From Amblyomma americanum (taxonomy: Eukaryota; Arthropoda; Arachnida; Ixodida; Ixodidae): a stretch of 64,000 bases of DNA. The translations under genes were made by a program, and so were the position numbers. The notes under the pieces are model-generated. The model had not been told where the DNA came from, ran no database searches, and was given only the letters and a program-made list of their open reading frames with translations. The stretch lies in assembly GCF_052857255.1 (NCBI RefSeq), contig NC_135506.1, positions 75,095,056 through 75,159,055 on the forward strand. The letters are read 5' to 3'. Positions 37,838 to 49,122 of this stretch are shown here, one piece after another. Positions within the stretch are counted from its first letter, which is position 1; each line of letters starts with the position of its first letter.

Positions 37838-38050
37838 CGTGGCTTTATTATTTGGCTGCTGATCCCTATGTCGCGGGTTCGATCCCAGAGCAGCGGTGGC
37901 CTTATTTTGCTCAGGCGAAAGACTACAATGTCCGTGTGCAGAGCCATCTCAGTGCGCGTTAAAGACCCCAGGTGGTCTAAACTAATCGCATGCTGTCCTT
38001 TACGGCATCACTCATTGCTATGTGTGTCTTCGGGGCGTTAAACCCGACAG
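37838..38050 (+). mobile_element. Ruka-type SINE, forward, divergent
   Basis: A consensus-like B box GGTTCGATCCC at 37876-37886 is preserved while the A box is poorly conserved. The body follows in order: CCGTGTGCAGAGCCATCTCAGTGCGCGTTAAAGACCCCAGGTGGTC. The 3' end at TCTTCGGGGCGTTAAACCC matches the terminal segment of the 43041 copy. Many substitutions suggest an old insertion. Confidence 0.85.
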
Positions 38051-38609
38051 TTTATAGTTTGCGGTTTCAATGCAGTTGACCACTGCTGCATAGTAGCCCG
38101 TTAGAAGTCCTTAAACGCGCCCATGCCTGACTACTGCAGCATGTTTCTGTATTACTACATATAAGCATGCACGCACATCACGTTCGTCAGACCACTGCAA
38201 TACGACCGGGAGGTCTGTCTCGAGCTCGAATCAATTGGAACATGTCTTGGCCTTCAAAATAGGGAGGTTGTTTTCGAGGAATCGCTACACATGCCAAGGC
38301 GCTCTAGTTTTCGATAGTTTCGAGGCACGATTCGCTGCGAACGATCATTGCATTTCTGGAACGAGCTTGTCGCTAGGCTACTGACGTGACTTGCGTTGTT
38401 GTTCGCTTCGGAAGTCGAATTCAAAAGCTTTAGATGGAGTCCAGCCAGCAAACCATAAGATATTCGCTGCCGTTTTTCTAGACTCTGTTTAACAGATAGA
38501 CGTTAAACCTACAGTTCAGTTTCAGCTTTTAACTGAAACTAAAAGCTAAATGCTATTAGGTTTTGGTTTTAATGAATTACCATTCTCGGACATGGCAGGC
38601 GATAGAGGG

Positions 38610-38860
38610 AGGGAGGGAGAGAGAGAGAGGTTTAATTCGAAAGAAAGGCAGATAGGTCACCTTCGATGATAGCTAAACATCTTGCCGAAATCACCGCAAA
38701 ACGGAATGTAAAATTTAAGGTAAAAAGCAAGCCGAAACTGACGCGATTATCTGCACAGAAGGCAATCATATTCAACAAAACGTTGAAAGCGTCCCGATCT
38801 GGATTCGAACTCACGCCGACACGAACCTACTAGCTTGCTCAACTGACCCCTCAGAACACT
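38610..38860 (-). mobile_element. Second tRNA-derived SINE type, reverse
   Basis: On the minus strand a tRNA-like head contains GGTCAGTTGAGCAAGC (A-box-like) and GAGTTCGAATCC (38809-38820 on the plus strand as GGATTCGAACTC, a consensus B box) about 30 bases apart. After some 150 bp of AT-rich body the element ends TGCCTTTCTTTCGAATTAAACC and a (CT)n/(CCCT)n tail (AGGGAGGGAGGGAGAGAGAGAG on the plus strand at 38607-38630). The body is unlike the Ruka-type copies, so it is a separate family. Confidence 0.58.
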
Positions 38861-38964
38861 TGGCAATTGCTGAAACTTCGTAAGCACTGTTTCTATCAGT
38901 TTCTAGAGATTAGGCGCCCTGAATGAGGGGCTGATACTGACCGCGCGGAAGCATAAGTGACAAC

Positions 38965-39372
38965 GTGAGTGTGCTAACACTAAAGGGAAGGTGCACAAAT
39001 CATTATGATCGATCACCTTTTATGCCTAGTTCGATCATCCGCGTGTCCGAGGGATCGGCTGAAGCAGTGCTGCACCGATTGATTTGGCTTGATGATTTAA
39101 GACTCAGTAAGCCTTTCCAAAAGCAGGAGCTAAAACGGTGCACACAAGCGCTCGACTCATCGGCAGCGGCTGTTTTATGCGGCTGCACGCGGGTATGCGA
39201 AAAGGCTGCTGAACACGTCCCTAACAAAAAGAAAGCCTACGAAATCCGCTGCAAATATACATGTGACCTGGTCGAGATAGATCCTAATGCTGAGGCGAGC
39301 AGCATGGGCTCCTGCGAAGCATATCATGCCACCTGCTATCTTCGGCGACGCGATAGACAGAATTTTTTTTAA
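38965..39372 (+). CDS. Cysteine-rich open frame, possible exon
   Basis: An open frame of 135 codons with a possible splice acceptor (CACCTTTTATGCCTAG ending at 39029) inside it. The stretch from about 39180 to the stop is the most protein-like anonymous sequence in the window. It has C-x-C-x3-C, a Lys-rich turn, R-C-K-Y-T-C, then G-S-C-E-A-Y-H-A-T-C, giving seven closely spaced cysteines with ordinary codon use. Small cysteine-rich secreted proteins are numerous in ticks, but I cannot match this spacing to a named family. No signal peptide or polyadenylation signal is evident. It could be a terminal exon, a pseudogene or chance. Confidence 0.22.
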   Translation: MSVLTLKGRCTNHYDRSPFMPSSIIRVSEGSAEAVLHRLIWLDDLRLSKPFQKQELKRCTQALDSSAAAVLCGCTRVCEKAAEHVPNKKKAYEIRCKYTCDLVEIDPNAEASSMGSCEAYHATCYLRRRDRQNFF

Positions 39373-41901
39373 AGTGCCTCTTTTTGCAAAAAACGTAGCA
39401 GGTGTGTTTTGCTGTTGACTCTAAAGATTACATTGAGCTTCATACGATGCTTATGAGTTGAAATTGCTATAGTAAAATTCGCGCGATGCAAAACATTTGT
39501 TTAGACCAGTTGATTGTTCGTTTCGAGAGTACAGAATACTCAGCGCAAAGGATGCATGCACACAGAAAAACGCTTAAGACATAGTAGCGCAGTAAGTCTA
39601 CGACAGAAGAAGCAAGACCAGTAATTATTTGTGTGAATCGCAGAGATAGTTTTTCTTCAGTGTTCCTCTCTGTCCCCCCCCCCCCCCTTTTTTTCGACAT
39701 AACGCTATCGCGTTAAAAAGCAAGATCGCTCGAAAGTTCAAGGAAATCTGAATAGACGCCCATAGCTCTCCAAAGAAGGTTTCAAAGCAGCGGAATGTCT
39801 CATTTGCAGTTGGGAGAGAAAACATTTTTACGAAATGAACAGCCTAGAGGGTTAATAAAGAGAAGTTAAACTGCTAGAAAGAGAAAAGTAGACCGCCGGC
39901 AGAGCATCGTATACATCCGCGCACAAGCACGCCGGGACAACAGGCGCTGCATCGACTGGCAGCAGTGCGTTCAAAGGAAGGAATCCCCCATTCTTTCCTT
40001 CCCTGAATGGCCGGCCTATTCTGAAGAGGCGCGAAGTGCCCTTGGCACCGGACGGCGCCAAAGGAAGCGTGCCGGCTCAAAATCTGCGCCGGGAACTTCG
40101 CCCTTTGCTTCGATTTCTTTTCGCGGGAATTCTTGCAGCTGCTATCTCTCCAAGGGTGTGCTATACTTCCTTGGTTACATATGAAAAGAAGAGGCCCCTC
40201 TGTTAACGCCAATGTTCTTCGCTGCAGAATTGAAACCAATCATGAAATATTTACAGCGGAGTTTATGTGCTTGAGGTTCTGAAACTAGTTGCGTAATCAA
40301 ATTAAGTTACGCGCATGACCTTAGTTGTCAAGTGGGACAAGAAAACGGAGCCTTCTTTTTCTACTCAATCGAGATTATATATACTTCTGTAAATCTAGCT
40401 TTTCTTGAGGGCCTGGCTTATGCTGTTCTTAGTCATTACAAATCCATCTAAAATGTTTTTGACATTATAGGCTGTGAATAACTCTATTCACAAGATATCA
40501 GTTAGTTTCAGACAGCTTCAATGTATTGCGAGTGTTAATGTCAGTGATTTTTTAATATATATTGTGTTTTGGTGCTGTCCACAGTTTGATAATGTTTTGC
40601 TTTATTTTTGTACCGGAGATTTTGGCGTGGATATTTTAGGCATGCATCCCTTTCTATAAGAAATTAATAAAACTCGATCTGCAAAATCGTGAGTCATTTT
40701 AATAAACGCTCCTCGTGTAAGCCTTAAGCAAATGAATTCTCAGTGATTTTCACGCAAAAAACCGGGACCTAAGTGTTTTTGCTTGCTGTTAGTCGTCGCG
40801 CATCATTTGCGATAATGAAAATTGCCGCAACATAAAGGAACAGGTCCGCTAGGAGGCGTGGCTGCCTGTAGCGAAAATTTTGATCAGAGTGCAGATGCCG
40901 CCTAGACAACGCACTGCACGTAACTACTGGCCGCGAAGCACATTTACGCTGCGATGTCCCGAACGGTTTGCTTCGCTTTTAACTTGCTCTTTTTCTTAGC
41001 GGGTCTGGCCAGGGGCAACTAAAAGGAATTCCAGTAAATAGTGACCGCTATTTGATGGGCAATGAGGAAATGTGTGATCGATTTTCTGAAACAAAAACAA
41101 AAGAAAAATATGAACCCGACATTGAAAAATTACGTGTACATACCGCAATTTCAAAAATTTTAATCGGGGAGGTAGGACGTCATGGTCTGTCTTCCGTCCC
41201 AACATAACATACTCGCTGATCAACCGATACCTAAAGCTCATGCTTTCCTTTCGGCACGTCCAAAAGTCGTTCTGAATGAAGAAAATTGATACCGCTTCGT
41301 GGGGCTCTACCTGTAGAGGAAGTTGTATGATGGGCGTTATCGTTAAAAGATAATTTTAAGAACACATATACTGCGATATATGAATCGCAGTGCAGTCTTC
41401 GGCCTGCTTTGCAAGCGTCGTTTTCTGTCTTGTGTTCTTGCTCAGAAGCTCAGAGAGCGACTTTTTTTCTTTTCCTTATTTTTGTCAACTATTCTTTTTT
41501 TCGCAAGAGGGCTCTTTTTCGAAGGCGCGGTCTCAGCAGGGTTGACGCACGCAAGCGAGAACCTCAATATGGCACGTTCTGGTACATGACTGACAGCGCA
41601 ACATGATTTAACTCTTCTCCCGACCTACCGGCAGAGGCTTGGCCAAGGAGGGAGCTAAGCATACCGGACAGCGCCCATAGCATGGGTATGCCTTTTTTTT
41701 TTATGCGAATGACCTCAACACAGAATTGAATGATTTACCCCGACAGAGAAGAGGAGGTCACCATCAAATTTAATTGGTATATATATTAACGCGACAGAGG
41801 GAAAGGCCCCGTTCTCTAGAAAATCCGGCGTCGGCATTGTGCGCGCGAAATAACGAGCACGGCTCTGGCACGTGGTCCACGAGAGCAGACTAGGAGGCTG
41901 G
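39373..41901. other. Anonymous DNA, no confident gene
   Basis: Includes a C15/T7 homopolymer junction near 39676-39697. A reverse frame of 121 codons (39874-40239) lies in moderately GC-rich sequence without recognisable domain. No repeat match within the window. Confidence 0.4.
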
Positions 41902-42245
41902 TGGGCCACTTAAGTCACGTGGCCTTGCGGCGTCATCACAACCTGCCCACCAGATTGTGAGCTAACTGCCCACCGTGGCAGGTGGCAGTCAAATGAATGA
42001 TTGATCGTTATGGAAGAGCAACCTTGGCAGCACAAGGCCCACTACTGGGAGCACCTGTCATCGCATAGTAGTGGCCCATTGCTAACCCTCTGCACCATCC
42101 CACCAAGAATGGTTAGAGGTGTCCCAGGGATCTATGAATGTAATGTAGAGAACGACCTCCTGCATACACGGGATTAACGACTTATCCTATCGCGTCATGC
42201 CCTTAAGGCGGAGCGTAAGTGTCTCCTTCAGTTTCTTTTCTTCAT
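41902..42245 (+). repeat. Dispersed repeat family, copy 2 of 3
   Basis: Aligns with copy 1 along its length: GGCGTCATCACA, CCCACCAGATTGTGAGC, the GTGGCAGGTGGCAGTCAAATGAAT block, a self-complementary GTAGTGGCCCATTGCTAACC box, CTATGAATGTAATGTAGA, and the tail CGTCATGCCCTTAAGGCGGAGCGTAAGTGTCTCC followed by a pyrimidine run. No coding capacity. The tail shared by all three copies marks a common end. Confidence 0.65.
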
Positions 42246-43040
42246 CTCCTGTGCCTAGCTTATAGCATCGTATTTTACGTAAACTTCAATGGCAGAGTGC
42301 AAAATCTTGAGTCTTGCACTTGCGTAAATGCTTTGCATTTAAAAAGGAGCAGCAACGCTGTCAGAAGTCATGTCTAGCACCGTTAGGTCACAATCGGGTA
42401 CGAGTTAGCCTATTCTTATGCCCACATGAACATCACGCGGGTGCTGTTGTCAATATTTTTCTTCTACATATGAAACAATTTTTGCACGTGCGCGCTCTGA
42501 ACATGGCGAGCCTGCGCACTAAGGCGACTACGGATGTCAACATCGACTTCATACCGAAGGGCAATGTGTGCATAGCATGACGCATTTTTGGTCATGTGCA
42601 CAATCTGCACACTAACCATCTTCGTTTCTCGTTTTGTCACTCAATACTAGCAATTTTTTATCGTTCTCTCAGTGACAATCATTATCATTAAGTCCCGTAG
42701 CAGCCGCAGCAGGCGCCACCTTCGGCGGCATACCCAAAAACTCTGGGAAAAGCATTTTTCTACAGAAAGGAGGTGTTGAGCGCAATTTTTTTATATATAG
42801 TAAGGTTTCACTACAACAATCATTATGTCTGCAGATCTAGCATGAAATTTTTCTTGTTAATTAACGTTACTACTATCGTCAAAAGCGTTCTCCATTGGTT
42901 TTTTATGGCAGTCTTAACTGCTCGATGCGAGCGATGGAAACACCATAAACGAAAGATTTTTCTAGATATCGAATGAACGGACCATCACCTTCAATATATC
43001 TACACCAGTACCTTACAGTTTTCGAATACTCAACATTTTT
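42246..43040. other. Anonymous DNA, no gene seen
   Basis: Frames of 88 and 67 codons without domains. No repeat recognised. Confidence 0.4.
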
Positions 43041-43285
43041 AGCCGCTGCGGTGGTTCAGAGGCTATAGCGCTGGGCTACTAACCCGAAAGAAGCGGGTTC
43101 GATACCGGCTGCGGCGGTCGCATTTCGATGGAGGCGAAATGCTAGAGTCCCGTGTGCTGTGCGATGTCAGTGCACGTTAAAGAACCCCAGGTGGTCAAAA
43201 TTTCCGGAGTCCTTCACTACAGCGTCTCTCATAGCCTGAGTTGCTTTGGGACGTTAAACCCCAATAAACAAACCAACCAAAACAA
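43041..43285 (+). mobile_element. Ruka-type SINE, forward, near full length
   Basis: A box TGGTTCAGAGGC from 43052, B box GGTTCGATACC at 43096-43106, then the body TGTGCTGTGCGATGTCAGTG, CACGTTAAAGAACCCCAGG and TGGTCAAAATTTCCGGAGTCC. The 3' terminus GCTTTGGGACGTTAAACCCC runs into an AATAAACAAACCAACCAAAAC tail. Head, body and terminus are all present, making this the best reference copy in the window. Confidence 0.92.
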
Positions 43286-44658
43286 CGAAATTTTCGTCCA
43301 AAAATATTGGACATGCGAAAGAAAATGGTGGCGGTGAGCGCCGAAAGGAAACAGGACCGTGGTCCAGGATGCTGGAAGCTCTGTTCATCGTCTTAGTCTA
43401 GGGAGGCATATGCACGTTTTTTTGTGCTGGCCATCTGGTAGACCTGGAAAACCATGCGGCAAGTGTTTCCCGGCAAAATCGATTTTCTAAACGAGATCCT
43501 GTGCGATGAGCATGAGACCATCCTGAAAGCAGCAACACGCGCAGCTGCAACGCGACGAGCATGGCACTCAAACAGAACCGACGCATCTTCCATAACAAGG
43601 ACGCGCTAGGCATCCAGCTACTTTTCCAACGCGAGGCGCTTTGCAAAGAAGCCACCGACATCTCCAGGCGACCGCTGCAACCGCCGTTTCGAGGAGTCGC
43701 CTGCCTCGGTCGATTCTCACGATGGGAATTCTGGAGACATCAGGCGTCGCCAAAATTCAGATCTAATTGGCACAGGTACGATGACCCAATAGGTGCATGG
43801 GTCTTCTTTGTATATTTTGCGTGGCCATCTAAGCAGTATATTTGTTCCTGGGTGTGTTAAAAGACATGTATGCACCAGAGGAACGATGGCAAGCCTTGAT
43901 CGGTCGATGCGAGTGCATCAAGGCAGCCTTCAAGTTTGAAAACAGCGCCAGTGAGGCTCTTAGTACTTCTTGCTGCTCAGGCGCTGCAGCTGAATAACAC
44001 GCGCTGTTAAAAGCAGGACAATGTCTAATAACGTTGTTCAGTGTTTAGTTTGTAGGACTTGCGCGGTGTTTTGACGTTGATATATCTTGTTTTACCTTCT
44101 AAGACAACTGAGCGCCTGAACCTCCGAGGCAGCTACATTATACATGCCTTTTTTTTTCTACGCTCCTAAGCATCAGAGCCTGAATAAGACAAAAAATCAA
44201 CCTTAGAAGCAACAGAAAGCCAACGGTGGCGTGACAGCCAACGTCGAAACAACTCCAAATGGTGTTTCGAAACTTTTCACTGCGTGCCTGCTGGGCAGGC
44301 GGGCCTGCGGACGTCACTTTTCGGCCCCTGTCAGAGAGTGGTCCGGTATTGGCTTTCCATCTGTGGTGCGTTCGAAAAGTAGGACTCTGCGCTGCGCTTC
44401 ACTACACCTTTTAAAGACCCGTGGCCCCGACGTACAGGTACCTGTAAACTACAGGAAATTCTTCCTCAGCGACGACACGTGCTGCGAGCCCTGAGAACAA
44501 ATTTTCTTTCTCTTTATTGTGTCGACAGAGTAAAAATTTCGTGAATTTACAGCACTGATGGGCTTTTCTTTGTTTTCGCTTCCAGGTAGCCACCTGCAAT
44601 TGTCTCTTTGTGCTTTACTCCAAAGATAAAAGGTCTTTATTGTGAGGAGGAGTGAATT
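43286..44658. other. Anonymous DNA, weak open frames only
   Basis: Opposed frames at 43393-43661 (minus) and 43561-43860 (plus) lie in GC-richer sequence. A third frame from 43454 carries F-P-G-K-I-D-F-L-N-E-I-L, which is not assignable. None is supported enough to call. Confidence 0.35.
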
Positions 44659-46064
44659 TGCACACTGTTAAGAAAAAGGTAGTCATGGTAATAAAATCTG
44701 AGGGTAGTAACTACTCGTCGCGAATGTTAAAGCTAGGTAGTAACTGCAGGTAGTAACTTCTAGGACGTAAGACTTACTGCCTCTGCAAGGTAATAACACA
44801 AACAACATTTGTGAATTAGGAACATTTATCACGTCTTGAATGTTGTAACAGAAATTCCGTTTAGCGGCATTTACTACCGCTATATTGAAGTGACAGGAAA
44901 TACCTCTAGTTTCATTCACTGGCAACTCTAACTAGTCGCTTGGGACAAACTTCTTTGGTTATAACTTTTCACCGCCTTTTCGTAACTAAGTGAAGGAGTT
45001 CAACTGTTCGTTAACGAGGAGAGGGAAGCAACAACTTGTAAAACCACAGAAGCAGTCGTTAAAAAGCTATGCTGCAGCATTACTTTGAGGCTAATTTAGG
45101 ACGACATACCTTTCTGCACCACTAATAGCCCATACAAGTAAGAATACAAAAATTCATAGACATGAAAAAACTGGAAGGGAACTTAATTAAGCTCTGCCTT
45201 TAGAGTATGCCGTGATAGCGAATGGGTTCATATCCATATATGCGGAATTAGCAATTCTATAATTTTACATTCATACATCCTCGGAACCCTCATACGACTT
45301 CTGGCGCAATAATGCAGCGGTTTAGCGATGCGCCACTGCCCCGTCAGGTGGCTGTTTCTAACACATTCATCAATGGGGCTTGTGAGAGCCAGGTTGTTCT
45401 CGCCGAGCAACCTGTCCCGATCGACCACTAATTTAACTGCAAACGGTCACGGTGGGCCACATGCCGCGGCAGTGGCGCATTGCTTAACCGCTGCACCACT
45501 GCCCCAGGAGTGTTACAAGGACTCCCAGTAACCAATAAACGTAAAGTTTAGAATGACAAATTGAACATACATGCGCATTAACCCATTAACGCTACCGCGT
45601 CGTATTCTTAAGGCGGAGTTTAAGTGTCCCCGCCAGTTTTTTTCCTTCGCTTTTTAAGCTTGCGATAGCCAGATTTGCAGTAACTTGCTGCTGCACATTA
45701 AGATCTGAGCAGAAATATACATAACATCATGCATCTGTGTTGCCTAGAATGTTGCGTTTATGAATGCATGACTATTCCGCTCAAGTATGCTATCGAACGT
45801 TAGCAGGTGTTAAGTGTAGTAACGGATGCTACCTAAAGCGTGTTACTTCAATCATTTGCAACCTCCACTGCCTATTAAGAGCTAATAAGGTAGTAGGACG
45901 GACATAGTAACAGTCAGGAAGAGGTAATAACAGAAGAGAGAGAGAGTAATTACTACTTTTTCACTGCTTCTACGGCCTCTGAGGTGGTAACGGTCAAGAA
46001 ATCTTAGTAGCATGATCAGCTATATACCTTTTCTTTGCCTTTTTTTCTAAGAGTTTACAGTGCA
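44659..46064. mobile_element. Inverted-repeat element with GGTAGTAAC iterations
   Basis: The left end TGCACACTGTTAAGAAAAAGG (44659-44679) resembles the reverse complement of the right end CCTTTTTTTCTAAGAGTTTACAGTGCA (46039-46065), with a short insertion in the right copy. Next to each end lie repeated motifs of the form GGTAGTAAC or GGTAATAAC (four or more within 44678-44800; GAGGTAATAACAG, TAGTAACGG and GGTGGTAACGG in 45810-45990). A dispersed repeat (45305-45650) is nested inside. No transposase is visible. A composite non-autonomous element is likely; the exact boundaries are uncertain. Confidence 0.45.
45305..45650 (+). repeat. Dispersed repeat family, copy 3 of 3, rearranged
   Basis: The 3' part (45455-45650) matches copies 1 and 2 in forward orientation: GCAGTGGCGCATTGCTTAACCGCTGCACCACTGC, then AACCAATAAACGTAAAGTTTAGA and CTTAAGGCGGAGTTTAAGTGTC. 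The 5' part (45310-45440) is reversed: its reverse complement has GCAGTTAAATTAGTGG and the GGGCAGTGGCGCAT box of the family. The copy is therefore an inverted-then-direct arrangement with the box on both sides, consistent with twin priming or rearrangement. Confidence 0.6.
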
Positions 46065-48465
46065 CGGTAATATCAGTGCAAAAAACACAGACAGGACAAA
46101 GTAAGAATGAGCAACTTGAGGTCTTGACGTTGCAGAGTCTCATAATTTGCAACAGTATTTTTTTCTGGGACTACCAAACTGCTGTGGCCTAAAATGTCAC
46201 CCAAATACCATGGCGACGACAGATGCCCCTGAATCTTTCAGCCACCACTTATACTCAGCAAAATGGCAGTTTTATTCTGTTAAAAAATGGGGCCAATTTC
46301 GATCGCAGGACAATTTACTGTATAACGAACTGAGATTTGCAGGCACTTTTTTTTTTGCAATGTGACGCAAAAAGTATTGCTGCTTTCGTCGAGCGCATCG
46401 GAATGTAATGTGACGTCTTCTGAAAGAAACAAAATTTCACGGATAAACAAAGCCGACATGAACATTTCAATTCGTTACGACATGGGCGACTTCGTACACG
46501 TTTTCCGTGCTTTCTAGGGAGCCCTACGAGCCCACCGAGTTCACTTGTATACGTCTCCTAAAAGCAGGCAAGCGTACGTGAAGCGCATCATTGCTGCTGC
46601 CACTGTGGTGGGCTCCGTGAAAGATTGCCGTCCACGTCTCCAAACAGTGACGCCAGCAACAATCACTCGAGCGTCGTCGACACGGGGGATATTGATTGTG
46701 TTGCGCCCCCACCACTGCCCCTCTCGGGAGTGTCAGCACCACACTCTTTTTGACAAACGAGTTCCCGTTTACGTTAGCGGTGGCCGAAAGGGCAGCAAAG
46801 GGCTGGGTGTTGCCGGGGCGGGGAGGGGGAGGGGCGGTATTGTTTATTTTTGTTGATTTTTTTCACTTCAGACGGCCGGCAGTCGTCATGCTCGCCTAAG
46901 TTGTTAGTGAGCCGATTGGGCTTAAAAACATACAGATGCTTGACCTTAAATGTGCATGTGTACTTTCTGATCTGCTTTCTTCTGCTTCCTTCTGCTTTCT
47001 GATCAATTATCTTTACAAAAATATGATTACCCTATTAAGCTCCCATTGGTGAGCACCACAAATTAATACGAAAAAAAAGACCTTTTCTGTGCGCTTTGAT
47101 TTCGGCGACTGTTGGCTTTCGTCCTGTATATCATAACGAACCCCCCCCCCCCCCATTTTTCTTCGCTTTTCTGCTCATGTGTGCGAAAGTATAATAAAAG
47201 AAAGCATTTGGAGAAAGCTTAGGAGAGTATCGACGGATACAGGCCCAGGTCATCTAATTTAGTAGGGCGGGTTCAGGTTCGGTGGGGTCTGTGAATACTC
47301 ATAAGTGACGTAGGCCGCCAAGAATGGCCAGTAGCGGATATTGTATCATGTTTCAAGGCCACGCTCTGTCTTGAATTGGGATACTACAGCTTTTGTCAAA
47401 AGTAAAAAGACGAAGTTAATTTTGCTTCAAAGTCATTCACTAGGGCTATTGTTTCATCTGAGCAGGTTTCAACATAGGGAGAAGCTACGCCGGCAGTGGC
47501 TCTCAACGTTAAAAAACATTTTGTCGGCGTTGATAGGGAACCAGTCACACAGCATTTCCCTTGTGCTTTTTACCCCTTGGACGTCATAAGTACTCTTCAC
47601 AAAAGCTGTGCACACATACTGGTCATCTTGCTGCGAGAGTTGTTGTGGTGTTGCGGAGTGTTGGGACACTTGTTATTGAGGTGCCCTGGTAGACGCGGCT
47701 GCTGAGAGGGAGGAGCGGACCTTCGACCCGATGTTTTCAGACCTGCACGAGCCTTCGCGCTACAGGCTTCAGCCTATTTGTCGGCGGCCTAGTAGCGGAT
47801 ACACGCGCCTCTACCTCAGATGGTCTGCCGCTCTAGAGCAGATGCGTGACAAAAGGAATAAGAAGGCATTTACACCATGATGAGAAAAAGCAGCAGAATA
47901 CGAGCTATAAAGGTGTGTTTCCAGCAATGCAAGGGTAAAGAGACGCGCATGTATATTATCTAGACAAGCGTCAGGGGCAGTCTGCAGGAGGAATAAAGAA
48001 GTCCGGGCTAGGTTTGTGGGCGCGTGCAAGAGACTCTTTAGGATGTGTTTGAGTGCTGTGCAGTGGTCGGAGATGATAAGTGATGTAGGAACATGCAGCG
48101 GTGAGCTCCGTGATAGTACTTATGGGCACGAAAGACGGTTAAGGGAGCATGTGCTCCGGAAAAAAGAGATGAGCACAAACTTTCGGCGTGTGGGGCCACC
48201 TGATTCGGGGTGGTATGAAAGCATGTGAAGTGGTCCGTACAGGCATAAGATTAGCATACAGTCGGTATCACATGATTGCCATTGATGAGGTGTGAGCCCG
48301 TGTGGTGGCCTGAATAATTACACGCACTGCGACAGAATCTTGCGAATACTTCTCTCCAGAAAATAAAGGTGCTATTCCATTCGTTGACAAGTAAGTAGCA
48401 GTGTTTACATGTCAGTGCTCTCTGTATTTTACACTTAGCGAGGTGAAAAAAAATGGAAATGAAAA
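46065..48465. other. Anonymous DNA; G-quadruplex-like tract
   Basis: GGGGCGGGGAGGGGGAGGGG (46816-46835) has four G runs with one-base loops and also reads as GC boxes, but no transcription unit is recognisable beside it. A C14-type run lies at about 47142-47155. A frame at 47341-47589 was considered and not accepted. Confidence 0.4.
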
Positions 48466-48700
48466 TTGAAATTGGTTTTTAGGGAAAGGAAATGGCGCAG
48501 TATCTGCCACACATATTGGCGGACACCTGAACCGCGCCCTAAGGGAAGGGATAAAGCAGAGAGTAAATAAAAAAGGAAAAAAGAGGTGCCGTATTGGAGG
48601 CATCCGAAATAATTTCGACCACCTCGGGATCTTTAACGTACACTGACATCGCACCGCCTTTGGATTTCGCCTCCATCTAAACGCAGCCGCCGCGGTCAAG
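48466..48700 (-). mobile_element. SINE with long 3' module, reverse
   Basis: On the minus strand a short remnant of the tRNA head (GCCGCCGCGG) is followed by the Ruka-type body (GCGATGTCAGTGTACGTTAAAG, CCGAGGTGGTCGAAATTATTTCGGA). It then continues into a different 3' module (TTCCCTTAGGGCGCGGTTCA, GTGTCCGCCAATATGTGTGG, AGATACTGCGCCATTTCC, AAAAACCAATT). The 63002 copy has the same 3' module, so this is a distinct subfamily. Both pol III boxes are lost here. Confidence 0.8.
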
Positions 48701-48881
48701 CGAGGTGACACTTCCCGCAGGTTTCACAAAACTCCGCAGTTCCCCTGTGACCACGTAACCGTTATACTGCTGGCAACGTATTAGGCAGGGCCCTTTATCT
48801 GATCTGAGGTTCAAATATAACAGCAGAAAGTAATTTTCTTAGGTCGAATCAATATCTTTCAGTTTACTTCAACGCCATATA

Positions 48882-49122
48882 CAGTTTATGTCAAAGCCTT
48901 AAGGCCACAGCGTTCAGCTTCTCCGAAACGAATATCCCTAGAATGCTCCGTGTAGCTGGTCATTCAAAACAGAAGTCACGCAGGAAGCTTCTCTGCCACA
49001 AGAAGAAACCTTCTGCTATTTCAAGATCATTCGGTCTTTAATAGTGCCGTAATGGCTCTGTTATGCGGCTGAAGCAAAGCACTTTTGGCCTTAAGATTTT
49101 TGACTAAGATTGCACGTGGTTC
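48882..49122. mobile_element. MITE-like element with TIRs, copy 2 of 2
   Basis: ATGTCAAAGCCTTAAGGCCA at the left and TTTTGGCCTTAAGATTTTTGACTAAGATTG at the right are inverted repeats. The interior shares AGAATGCTCCGTGTAGC, GCAGGAAGCTTCTCTGCC and ATTCGGTCTTTAATA with the 37147 copy. Like that copy it lies a few hundred bases downstream of a reverse-strand SINE, which may be coincidence. Confidence 0.66.

Noticed and set aside
47341..47589. Possible THAP-type zinc-finger fragment (F-Q-H-R-E-K-L-R-R-Q-W-L)
   Set aside because: The expected paired Cys/His residues and the later C-S-x-H-F motif are absent in all nearby frames, so the resemblance is only a short basic helix.
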